5,360 bases of DNA from Syntrophaceae bacterium (GCA_003165115.1 PLSJ01000113.1:9200-14559), one strand, 5' to 3'; shown: positions 1 through 5,360, counted from the stretch's first letter. A program made the numbers and translations. Notes: generated by a model not told the origin, from the sequence alone.

Positions 1-30
1 CACATTGACCGAAATAATCTTGCCTTTCAT
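1..30 (-). CDS. Start of a probable MOSC-domain / cofactor-biosynthesis protein (partial, runs off window)
   Basis: Only the first ten codons are inside the window; they read MKGKIISVNV from an ATG at 28-30. A clear ribosome binding site (GGGAG, 5-nt spacer) precedes it, and it lies 19 nt after the moaC stop on the same strand, so it is the next gene of the operon. The opening (Met-Lys-Gly-Lys-Ile, then a short beta strand ending in Val-Asn-Val) resembles the start of small MOSC-domain proteins, sometimes fused to a MogA/MoaB domain, that sit in molybdenum cofactor operons of anaerobic proteobacteria. MOSC domains are sulfur-carrier folds related to the Moco sulfurase C-terminus. The existence of the gene is well supported; the family call rests on ten residues and context and is tentative. 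Confidence 0.6.
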   Translation of the reverse strand, partial: MKGKIISVNV

Positions 31-35
31 TGTAT

Positions 36-40
36 CTCCC
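36..40 (-). promoter_or_regulatory. Ribosome binding site of the window-edge gene
   Basis: GGGAG on the minus strand, separated by 5 nt (ATACA) from the ATG at 28-30. It lies inside the 19-nt gap after moaC and is the main evidence that a new gene begins at the window edge. Confidence 0.6.
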
Positions 41-49
41 GGATAAATG

Positions 50-541
50 TCATGCGCCGCCCTGCTGCGCCTTCCGGCGGAATGTCCCGCTCTTCCCCCC
101 GCTTTTTTCGAGCAGGTAGAACGGACCCAATTCTATCGATTTGTCGATGGCCTTGCACATATCGTAGATGGTGAGGGCAGTCACCATGACGCACGTCATG
201 GCCTCCATCTCCACACCTGTCGTGCCCTTCACCTTCACGGTCGAGGTAATCTCGATAAGGGCTTCTTCGTCCCTGAACACATATGCCACGTCAACAAAGC
301 TGATGGGCAGGGGGTGGCAGAGCGGCACGAGATCGGAAGTCTTCTTCGCCGCCATTATGCCCGCGATTTTCGCCACCGTAAAGACGTCGCCTTTCGGTCC
401 CTGTCCACGGCGCACTATGCCGTAGGCCTCCTCCGACATCCGCACCAGGCCGAAAGCGACCGCCTCGCGGCCGGTCTCCCGCTTCTCGCTGACATCGACC
501 ATCCGCGCCTTTCCATCGCTGTCCACATGGCTCAGCTCCAT
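50..541 (-). CDS. moaC: Cyclic pyranopterin monophosphate synthase MoaC
   Basis: Second enzyme of molybdopterin synthesis: in the cytoplasm it turns the MoaA product 3',8-cyclo-7,8-dihydro-GTP into cyclic pyranopterin monophosphate. The 163-residue product is essentially the length of E. coli MoaC (161). Family landmarks are all present: MVDVSEK at 14-20, PKGDVF at 49-54 with the active-site Lys50, LCHPLP at 74-79, GVEMEAMT at 109-116, and YDMCKAID at 126-133 with the catalytic Asp127 and Lys130, followed by KSGGKSG at 146-152. By alignment to E. coli these Lys/Asp/Lys residues match K51, D128 and K131. The frame stays open upstream to 595, but the start at 541 is preferred: it has a GAGGAG ribosome binding site, gives the normal MELSHVD opening, and avoids a 47-nt overlap with moaA. 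It follows moaA by 7 nt. No defect is seen. Confidence 0.97.
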   Translation of the reverse strand: MELSHVDSDGKARMVDVSEKRETGREAVAFGLVRMSEEAYGIVRRGQGPKGDVFTVAKIAGIMAAKKTSDLVPLCHPLPISFVDVAYVFRDEEALIEITSTVKVKGTTGVEMEAMTCVMVTALTIYDMCKAIDKSIELGPFYLLEKSGGKSGTFRRKAQQGGA

Positions 542-544
542 TTT

Positions 545-550
545 CTCCTC
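545..550 (-). promoter_or_regulatory. Ribosome binding site of moaC, overlapping the moaA stop codon
   Basis: GAGGAG on the minus strand, 3 nt (AAA) before the moaC ATG at 539-541. The moaA stop TGA (549-551) shares its last two bases with this site, giving TGAGGAG, so a ribosome ending on moaA sits on the moaC initiation region. This supports translational coupling and decides the moaC start. Confidence 0.75.
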
Positions 551-1526
551 AACCCCCAATATTCCGCATACTCCTCTGGCACTTCCTGATCGCACCTGTC
601 GTCTCCACCTTTCTTTCCGGCTTTGCCATTACCGCGCTCCGCACGAAATCGGCCACTTCGTTGTCGAGTGCGCCTTGACGAAAAAGGGCCTTCACGTCAT
701 ACTCCGTGTCGGAGAAGAGGCAGGGCTTGATCTTTCCATCGGGTGTCAGCCTGATCCTGTTGCATTCGTGGCAGATATGGGTGGACATGGGACTGATGAA
801 GCCGACCTGGCCGGTGCTTCCGTTGAGGTGAAACATCTTGGCGGGCCCCTTCTCGGAATTCAGGCTCGGGTGAAGGTCATGCACCCGGCGTATCTGCTCT
901 TCGAGATAGGCCGAGCCGACGATCCTGGACCGGTCCCACAGGCCGCCGTCTCCGAAAGGCATGAACTCTATGAACCGTACCTGCACCCCCCGGTTCCTCG
1001 CGAACTCGGCGAAATCGAGCACTTCGTCGTCGTTGAAGCCCTTGATGATCACCGTATTGATCTTTACGGGATGGAGACCCGCACGCTTTGCCGCATCGAT
1101 GCTTCTTATGACCTTGTCGAAGGCGTCGACGCGGGTAATATAGGCAAACCTTTCGGGCCTGAGCGAATCGAGGCTGATGTTGACGCGCCGCAGTCCCGCG
1201 TCGCGCAGCGTTTCCACGGCATCGGCCAGCTCGACGCCGTTCGTGGTAAGGCTGATGTCGTCTATGCTCCCGATGGCGTCGATCTGTTTGAGGAGGAAAG
1301 AGAGGTCTTTCCTGCGAAGCGGCTCCCCGCCGGTAAGCCTGATCTTCTTCACGCCCAAAGAGGCGGCTATGCGCACGAACCTGATGATCTCCTCGTAGCG
1401 CAGGATTTCCGGATGGGGTGTGAAGGAAAACCCGCTATCGGTACAATACCTGCATCTAAGGTCGCACCTGTCGGTGATCGAAACCCTTAAGTAGTTGATG
1501 ACCCTGTTGAAGTTATCCGTTAACAT
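549..1526 (-). CDS. moaA: GTP 3',8-cyclase MoaA (radical SAM)
   Basis: First enzyme of molybdopterin synthesis: a cytoplasmic radical S-adenosylmethionine enzyme that cyclises GTP to 3',8-cyclo-7,8-dihydro-GTP, the MoaC substrate. The 325-residue protein has the N-terminal radical SAM cluster motif C21-x3-C25-x2-C28, the SAM-contacting GGEP at 66-69, and the C-terminal substrate-side cluster motif C252-x2-C255-x13-C269. Arg14, Arg257 and Arg259 align with GTP-binding arginines of the Staphylococcus aureus enzyme (R17, R266, R268). The chain ends in Gly-Gly (324-325), the tail known to reach into the active site in MoaA, so the protein looks complete and functional. The ATG start overlaps the end of the upstream moeA-PBP gene by 14 nt and has only weak Shine-Dalgarno character (AT-rich leader), so it probably depends on coupling to that gene. 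Alternative starts would lose the conserved N-terminus. Confidence 0.97.
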   Translation of the reverse strand: MLTDNFNRVINYLRVSITDRCDLRCRYCTDSGFSFTPHPEILRYEEIIRFVRIAASLGVKKIRLTGGEPLRRKDLSFLLKQIDAIGSIDDISLTTNGVELADAVETLRDAGLRRVNISLDSLRPERFAYITRVDAFDKVIRSIDAAKRAGLHPVKINTVIIKGFNDDEVLDFAEFARNRGVQVRFIEFMPFGDGGLWDRSRIVGSAYLEEQIRRVHDLHPSLNSEKGPAKMFHLNGSTGQVGFISPMSTHICHECNRIRLTPDGKIKPCLFSDTEYDVKALFRQGALDNEVADFVRSAVMAKPERKVETTGAIRKCQRSMRNIGG

Positions 1527-3423
1527 ATTTTATTGTTCCACTCTCTATCGTCGTGTAACCGCCCAGCTCGCTTAGCCTGGAGGCGAATTCCGGGGAAGCG
1601 AGCAGTTCCATGAGCAGCCTGAACCTCGGGTCTTCGCTGAATTCTTTCGTGACGAGGAGGTCATACTCCTCTTCCGCGAGAGGGATGAAATCCAAAGAGA
1701 AACTGCGAGAAACCGCATAGATGGCCAGGCCGACGTCCGCAATCCCCTCCTTCACCAGGATAGCGGCCGCCGTGTGTGTCGATTCTTCCCGGTCGTATCC
1801 CCGGATCGAGCGCGGGTCGATCCGCTTTTCCTTGAGCATCATATCGAGCAATATCCTCGTGCCCGATCCGAGCTGCCGGTTGACAAACCTCACGTCGTGC
1901 CTGTTGAGATCGTCTACCCCGGTGATGCCCAACGGGTTCCCTTTTGCCACAAGCAATCCCTGAAGCCTCTTCGCGACATGCACGAGAAGCACGGGCCTGC
2001 CGGGGAGGTACTTCTTTATCGCCGGTATATTATACACCAATTCCTGCTCGTCCAATATGTGAGTGGTAGCGAGGTCCACGATCCCTTTCTGCACCGCATA
2101 GATCCCGCTCATGCTGCCGACGTGGGCCGATACGAGGTCCATCGCGGGAAAGCGGGTCTTGATCATGTCCCTGAGCACGTCAAGGGACAGGTCGTGACTC
2201 CCCACGATATTGAGCCGGTGCTGCAACTCGTCCTCCGGCCGCAAGAGGACCGCGGGGAGCACCGCTCCCTCGTCGTACCCCTCGACGTTTTCCGGTATCG
2301 TGATAAGCGCATCGGCACGGGACAGGGACGAAAAGACCCCGGCGCCGCGCGGGAGAGGATAGGCATAATAGGTCCCGCCCTTTGCCATGAGCCTCACCCG
2401 CAGCACCTCCTCGACGCCGATGCTCGACGGCAGCTTGTAGGGGGTGACGCATGAAACGGACCTCTCCGATGTAGCGGATCCGCAAAAGCGCTCGTAGACG
2501 ACCTTGAGGAAGGTCTTGAAACTTATCGCCGCGGAGACGGGGTATCCGGGTATGCCGAAGACGGGCTTGCCTTCGATGAGCCCGAATATGGTGGGTTTAC
2601 CCGGCATCATGGCGACGCCGTGAAAAACGAGCTCGCCGAACTCCCGGATGACGACCTCCGTAAAATCCTCCGTGCCGGCGCTTGAGCCCGCGTTTATGAC
2701 AAGCACGTCGTGGGCCCGGATATATTCCTTCAGGATGGTTCGCAGGTGCTCGTTATCCCAGGCTATCCCGGTCTTCGTCACCTCGTAGCCCATCTCCCGG
2801 CCAAGGGCCATGAGCGTATAGGAGTTGAAGTCGATCAGCCTGTCGGGAAGGACCTCCAGGTCGGGGTGCTCGTAAATATCTACCAGCTCCTTCCCCGTGG
2901 GGATAATGAGAAGCCTAGGCTTTTTCAGTACCTTCAGCACCCTTACGCCCGATGCGAGCAGCAGTCCCACATCGAGTATCCCCAGCCTGTAGTTGACGGG
3001 GAAGAGCATGTCGCCCTCGATGATGTCTTCCCCGGTCAGCCTGACGTTCTGCCACAATGACGCGGGTTTCCTGATGGCGATTTCCGGGCCCTTCTCTTCG
3101 ACCTCTTCCACCATGATCACGGCATTCATGGTCGCCGGCAGGGGATCGCCCGTATTGACCAGCACGGCGTCCTCCCCGCGGACAAGGGTCACCGGGTTGC
3201 CGAGGTCCGCATCGAGTGTCTGCTCGAAAGAGACCGCGTATCCATCCATGGCCGCAGAGGTGAAGGGGGGGTTGGAACGCGCCGCGAAGAGCGGCTCACA
3301 CGTCACCCGCCCCGGGGCGTCCGGCACCGGAATCTCTTCAACGGCCCCAAGGGGCCTGATCGCACCCAGCACCCTCCTGACGGCCTCTTCCTTGCTTATG
3401 GTAGTGAGATATCTCTTACCCAA
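1513..3423 (-). CDS. MoeA molybdotransferase fused to a C-terminal PBP-like (LysR-substrate-binding-type) domain
   Basis: 636 residues, about 230 longer than an ordinary MoeA. Residues 1 to about 395 are a full MoeA/gephyrin-E unit: AAMDGYAV at 57-64 (Asp60), NTGDPLP at 90-96, RLTGEDI at 128-134, PTGKEL at 175-180 (Glu179), an atypical NAGSSAGTEDFT at 244-255, PGKP at 274-277 and GIPGYPVSAA at 290-299. Residues about 402-636 form a PBP-like domain of the type Pfam calls PBP_like, with RFVNRQLGSGTR at 512-523 and a later stretch rich in ADVGLAIYA (562-570) and PLAEEEYDLLV (581-591). This fusion is a known family, annotated as MoeA/LysR-substrate-binding protein, in archaea and anaerobic bacteria. 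There is no signal peptide, so the binding domain is cytoplasmic. The MoeA part should insert Mo or W into adenylylated molybdopterin; ligand sensing by the PBP part is inference. The start is TTG (3421-3423) with a good ribosome binding site and overlaps moeA by 8 nt. Odd: Met273 replaces the usual first Lys of KPGKP. Confidence 0.93.
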   Translation of the reverse strand: MGKRYLTTISKEEAVRRVLGAIRPLGAVEEIPVPDAPGRVTCEPLFAARSNPPFTSAAMDGYAVSFEQTLDADLGNPVTLVRGEDAVLVNTGDPLPATMNAVIMVEEVEEKGPEIAIRKPASLWQNVRLTGEDIIEGDMLFPVNYRLGILDVGLLLASGVRVLKVLKKPRLLIIPTGKELVDIYEHPDLEVLPDRLIDFNSYTLMALGREMGYEVTKTGIAWDNEHLRTILKEYIRAHDVLVINAGSSAGTEDFTEVVIREFGELVFHGVAMMPGKPTIFGLIEGKPVFGIPGYPVSAAISFKTFLKVVYERFCGSATSERSVSCVTPYKLPSSIGVEEVLRVRLMAKGGTYYAYPLPRGAGVFSSLSRADALITIPENVEGYDEGAVLPAVLLRPEDELQHRLNIVGSHDLSLDVLRDMIKTRFPAMDLVSAHVGSMSGIYAVQKGIVDLATTHILDEQELVYNIPAIKKYLPGRPVLLVHVAKRLQGLLVAKGNPLGITGVDDLNRHDVRFVNRQLGSGTRILLDMMLKEKRIDPRSIRGYDREESTHTAAAILVKEGIADVGLAIYAVSRSFSLDFIPLAEEEYDLLVTKEFSEDPRFRLLMELLASPEFASRLSELGGYTTIESGTIKYVNG

Positions 3424-4642
3424 GGGGCAGCACCTCGACCTCGACGCCGGTCTCCAGGCCTTCCTGCCCTTCCTGCACCACCACGTAGCCGTCCGCTTTC
3501 GAAAGGGTGGAGATGACCGACGATTTTGCGAAGATGGGCGTCACCAGGGGCGCCGTGCCTTCTCTCTTCTCCACGCTCACCCTCACGTACTCCTCTATGC
3601 CATAGGCCGACGGTATATTCGTCGTCAACCTCCCGCACACGGTCCGGGGCGGAAGCGGGCGCCCCTCACCTCGCAGGCGCGCAAGCAAGGGCTGCACGAA
3701 CCTCAGGACGACCATGGCGCAGGAGACCGGATGGCCCGGAAGACCGAATACCGGTTTCCCCCACAGGGTCGCGAAGATCGTCGGCTTGCCCGGCTTTATG
3801 TTGAGGCCGTGGAAGAGGACGCGACCGCCAAGCCGCTCGACCGCCGTCGTCATGAAGTCGCTCTGACCCTTCGAGCTGCCCCCTGACAACAGCATCGCGT
3901 CGCATTCCCTGAGGGCCGAAAGCTTCTCGATTATGTCGTCGACCGTGTCTTTCGCTATGCCTGCGAACCGCACGATGCAGCCCTGCCCTTTCGTCAGGCT
4001 CGACACGGTATGGGTGTTGATGTCCCGGACCTTACCCGGTCCCGGCACCTCGTCCGCCGGTACGATCTCGTTGCCCGAGGAAGCAAGACCGCACACGGGC
4101 CGTTCGTAGACGGGAATGCGGCTGACCCCGAGGGCGGCGAGGACCCCGAGGTCGAAAGGCGATATGACCCGCCCTTTTTCAAGGACGACCTGCCCTTTAC
4201 GCACGTCCTCGCCCCTGAAGCAGATGTTCTCTCCCCGGCGGACCGTGCGCGTGACCTCGACGGCGTCCCCGGCCTGCCTCGTGTACTCGACCATTACCGC
4301 GCCGTCCGCGCCGTCCGGTATCATGGCCCCGGTCGCGACGTAAAACGCCTCGCCGTCATTGACCTGCTTTTCCGCCGCCTCACCGACCAATACCTCTCCC
4401 CGCACCTGGATCAGGGCCGGCGTGCCTTCCCGCGCCCCATAGGTGTCTTTGGCCCTTACGGCGTAGCCGTCTACGAGAGACCGTGGAAAAGGGGGTATAT
4501 CTTCCCGTGCGGTGATATCCGCCGCGAGCACCCTCGCGGTCGCCTGCTCAAGGGAAACTTCCTCTTCGCGCAGGGGACCGAGAGGAAAAGACATGATGAG
4601 GCCGAGCGCGTGCGCCGGGGTGGTCGATGTGAGGAATTCCAT
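3416..4642 (-). CDS. moeA: Molybdopterin molybdotransferase MoeA (gephyrin-like)
   Basis: Inserts molybdate (or tungstate) into adenylylated molybdopterin, the final step of basic molybdenum cofactor assembly, in the cytoplasm. The 408-residue length is normal for MoeA. Domains in order: MoeA N-terminal region about 13-175 with SLVDGYAVRA at 55-64 (Asp58), ATGAMIPDGADGAVMVE at 103-119, and FRGEDV at 142-147; MogA-like fold about 182-322 with SSGNEI at 188-193 (Glu192), LSGGSSKGQSDF at 252-263 (Asp262), IKPGKP at 282-287 and GLPGHPVS at 300-307; C-terminal barrel about 333-405. The loop is SSGNE rather than the commoner STGDE, a conservative variant. It is the first gene after the strong promoter at 4680-4708 and overlaps the second moeA by 8 nt. 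The ATG start is supported by GGTGA 9 nt upstream and by the short predicted leader, which leaves no room for a longer N-terminus. Confidence 0.95.
   Translation of the reverse strand: MEFLTSTTPAHALGLIMSFPLGPLREEEVSLEQATARVLAADITAREDIPPFPRSLVDGYAVRAKDTYGAREGTPALIQVRGEVLVGEAAEKQVNDGEAFYVATGAMIPDGADGAVMVEYTRQAGDAVEVTRTVRRGENICFRGEDVRKGQVVLEKGRVISPFDLGVLAALGVSRIPVYERPVCGLASSGNEIVPADEVPGPGKVRDINTHTVSSLTKGQGCIVRFAGIAKDTVDDIIEKLSALRECDAMLLSGGSSKGQSDFMTTAVERLGGRVLFHGLNIKPGKPTIFATLWGKPVFGLPGHPVSCAMVVLRFVQPLLARLRGEGRPLPPRTVCGRLTTNIPSAYGIEEYVRVSVEKREGTAPLVTPIFAKSSVISTLSKADGYVVVQEGQEGLETGVEVEVLPLG
3431..3436 (-). promoter_or_regulatory. Ribosome binding site deciding the TTG start of the moeA-PBP gene
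   Basis: GAGGTG on the minus strand lies 7 nt before the TTG at 3421-3423, inside the last codons of moeA. No ATG or GTG giving a complete MoeA N-terminus is available in this frame: the next methionine is residue 59, within the conserved AMDGYAV motif. The site therefore fixes TTG as the start, overlapping the moeA stop (TTGGGTAA). Confidence 0.7.
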
Positions 4643-4651
4643 GAAAGGATA

Positions 4652-4656
4652 TCACC
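4652..4656 (-). promoter_or_regulatory. Ribosome binding site of moeA
   Basis: GGTGA on the minus strand, complementary to the 16S rRNA tail, 9 nt before the moeA ATG at 4640-4642. It is the only Shine-Dalgarno-like element in the short leader and is of moderate strength. Confidence 0.45.
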
Positions 4657-4679
4657 GGTAACCGTACTTGCGATCTCCA

Positions 4680-4708
4680 AATATATAGATTTAGCCGAGA
4701 ATTGTCAA
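4680..4708 (-). promoter_or_regulatory. Sigma-70-type promoter of the cofactor operon
   Basis: On the minus strand, TTGACA (4703-4708, a perfect -35 match) is followed by a 17-bp spacer and TATATT (4680-4685, five of six to the -10 consensus). Transcription would begin around 4673-4676, leaving a leader of roughly 30 nt before moeA. That leader is too short to hold a Moco riboswitch. It sits in the only sizeable gap upstream of the tightly packed moeA to moaC genes, so it most likely drives the whole operon. No clear activator or repressor site is visible; the TATATA run in the -10 region only faintly recalls a ModE half-site. Confidence 0.8.
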
Positions 4709-4755
4709 CGCTCCGCGAGAGTGGCGGGGAAACGGGTGGCCGGAAAGAGCAGCCT

Positions 4756-5235
4756 TCACTTCCTGCATGCCCCGACGGACCTTTGCGCGCACCTTGACCC
4801 ATCCGTCCAGATCGCGCCGGCCAGCCTGGCGCCCCCGAGGTTCGTATGGGACATGCGAGCGCCGGCCAGGCTTGCCCGCCGGAGATTGGCACGCGACAGG
4901 CGCGCTCCGACCAGGTGCGCCGCGGACAGGTTCGCGCGGAAAAGGTTCGCGTCCGACAGGTCGGCGCCGGCGAGGTTCGCGCCGGACAGGTCGCTATCGG
5001 ACAGGTTTGCCCGCGGCAGCCGCGCGTCCGACAGGTCGGCGCCGCGCAAGCTCGCCCCGGACAGCCTTGCGCGAGAAAGGTCCATGCCGGTCAGTGCCGC
5101 ATCGCTCAGGTCGCAGCGGACGCAGTTTCTCGTCGTCTGGAGCTTGTGGACGTCACCCTCTTTAAAGGCCGACGCGGTGCCGCACGGCGCACCCCATAAG
5201 AAGAGGACCAGAATGAGGAGGACAGCACCCTTCAT
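4756..5235 (-). CDS. Exported pentapeptide-repeat protein
   Basis: 159 residues from the ATG at 5233-5235. Residues 1-23 are a classic signal peptide: Met-Lys, a hydrophobic core, and an Ala-Ser-Ala cleavage site before Phe24, so the mature protein should act outside the cytoplasm. Residues 41-140 hold 20 uninterrupted pentapeptides of the A(D/N)LxG type, with Leu (once Met128) at every fifth position from 43 to 138. These should fold into about five turns of a right-handed quadrilateral beta-helix. The repeat block is capped by C38-x2-C41 at the N-side and by C149-x7-C157 within a Trp-Thr-Asp-Gly-containing tail. This layout is known in secreted pentapeptide proteins of unassigned role. The frame opens at 5283, but that ATG lies at or before the predicted transcription start and would bury the signal peptide. 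Binding partner or function is not recognisable; cytoplasmic gyrase protection as in Qnr or MfpA is unlikely given export. Confidence 0.88.
   Translation of the reverse strand: MKGAVLLILVLFLWGAPCGTASAFKEGDVHKLQTTRNCVRCDLSDAALTGMDLSRARLSGASLRGADLSDARLPRANLSDSDLSGANLAGADLSDANLFRANLSAAHLVGARLSRANLRRASLAGARMSHTNLGGARLAGAIWTDGSRCAQRSVGACRK
4948..5044 (-). repeat. 75-bp-spaced internal repeat in the pentapeptide coding region
   Basis: A 22-bp stretch at 4948-4969 recurs without mismatch at 5023-5044, exactly 75 bp (five pentapeptides) away. The protein units beginning at repeats 6 and 11 also match in pattern (ADLSD, then A[RN]L[PF]R, then ANLS). It lies on a 15-bp period that runs through the whole repeat block. 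It reads as a partial internal duplication of a five-pentapeptide unit in a coding solenoid. Confidence 0.7.
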
Positions 5236-5241
5236 TGCGTA

Positions 5242-5245
5242 TCCC
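5242..5245 (-). promoter_or_regulatory. Possible ribosome binding site of the pentapeptide gene
   Basis: GGGA on the minus strand, 6 nt before the ATG at 5233-5235. It is short, but well spaced, and it supports this start over the in-frame ATG at 5281-5283. Confidence 0.4.
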
Positions 5246-5288
5246 GGCTGCGTGCGTGCCCTGCCCGGCTGTTTATCATACATGTATC

Positions 5289-5317
5289 ATTATCTCTTGA
5301 AGAGGAGCGAGATGCAA
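5289..5317 (-). promoter_or_regulatory. Probable promoter of the pentapeptide gene
   Basis: On the minus strand TTGCAT (5312-5317, three of six to the -35 consensus) is followed by a 17-bp spacer and GATAAT (5289-5294, five of six to the -10 consensus). The transcription start would fall near 5282, giving a leader of about 45 nt to the chosen ATG. The -35 is weak, so this is a candidate only. The rest of the upstream stretch to 5360 shows no gene. Confidence 0.45.
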
Positions 5318-5360
5318 CCCGACACTCTCTCCCCGGTCACTAGTTCCCGCTAACTTTTTT

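Noticed and set aside
542..595. N-terminal extension of MoaC to an upstream start at 595
   Set aside because: It would overlap moaA by 47 nt and add 18 residues with no family counterpart. The start at 541 has a GAGGAG site and the normal MELSHVD opening.
4643..4673. Moco riboswitch in the moeA leader
   Set aside because: The predicted leader is only about 30 nt, far shorter than the Moco RNA motif, and it shows no matching multi-stem structure.
4676..4694. Possible ModE operator in the TATATA-rich -10 region of the moeA promoter
   Set aside because: ModE sites are two TATATA-containing half-sites separated by several bases. Only one TATATA run is present and the symmetry is poor, so it is better explained as the -10 element. 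A ModE profile scan or a gel shift would settle it.
4709..4755. Rho-independent terminator after the pentapeptide gene
   Set aside because: The stretch is GC-rich, but only 3-4 bp stems can be drawn and no T-run follows on the minus strand. Read-through into the cofactor operon cannot be excluded.
4846..5199. Regular 15-bp periodic pattern that could be taken for a tandem-repeat array or CRISPR-like structure
   Set aside because: The period equals five codons, the units are degenerate, and in frame they encode A(D/N)LxG pentapeptides. There are no constant direct repeats separated by unique spacers.
4010..5353. A 447-codon open frame on the plus strand, antisense to moeA and the pentapeptide gene
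   Set aside because: It lies opposite two genes with clear family motifs and is long only because the DNA is GC-rich. Its Arg/Ala/Ser-rich periodic tail is the reverse image of the pentapeptide repeats, and no domain is recognisable.
5340..5360. Plus-strand AGTT/AACT mini-hairpin followed by six T at the window end
   Set aside because: The stem is 4 bp and AT-rich, and no plus-strand gene ends here. It could be half of a terminator extending past the window, but that cannot be judged from this sequence.

Overview
The window carries one strand-coherent block of bacterial genes, all on the minus strand, so transcription runs from high to low coordinates. The proteins form most of the early and late steps of molybdenum (or tungsten) cofactor biosynthesis. 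In transcription order they are an exported pentapeptide-repeat protein, a MoeA molybdotransferase, a second MoeA fused to a periplasmic-binding-protein-like (PBP-like) domain, MoaA, MoaC, and the first ten codons of a gene that resembles a MOSC-domain protein. The DNA is GC-rich. The MoeA/PBP fusion next to a second MoeA, MoaA and MoaC suggests an anaerobic proteobacterium of the former Deltaproteobacteria or a similar lineage. That placement is an inference from gene content and protein style, not a proven assignment.

Region by region. Bases 5236-5360 are an upstream intergenic stretch with a plausible sigma-70-type promoter. Bases 4756-5235 encode a 159-residue secreted pentapeptide-repeat protein with 20 unbroken repeats. 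Bases 4643-4755 hold an excellent sigma-70-type promoter (TTGACA, 17-bp spacer, TATATT) that should drive the cofactor operon. From 4642 down to the window edge, five genes are packed with overlaps of 8 and 14 nt and gaps of 7 and 19 nt, which points to one polycistronic, translationally coupled operon.

How the genes work together. MoaA and MoaC convert GTP to cyclic pyranopterin monophosphate (cPMP). MPT synthase and a MogA/MoaB adenylyltransferase, neither visible here, would then give AMP-molybdopterin. MoeA inserts the metal. The two MoeA paralogues, one carrying a binding-protein-like module, suggest metal choice (Mo versus W) or a metal-sensing step built into insertion. The pentapeptide gene has its own promoter, and nothing visible ties it to the cofactor pathway.

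I see no mobile element, CRISPR array, tRNA, rRNA or convincing rho-independent terminator. The pathway genes belong to known families. The points most worth a second look are the twin-MoeA arrangement, a Lys-to-Met change in a conserved MoeA motif of the fusion protein, and the cysteine-capped, exported pentapeptide solenoid.
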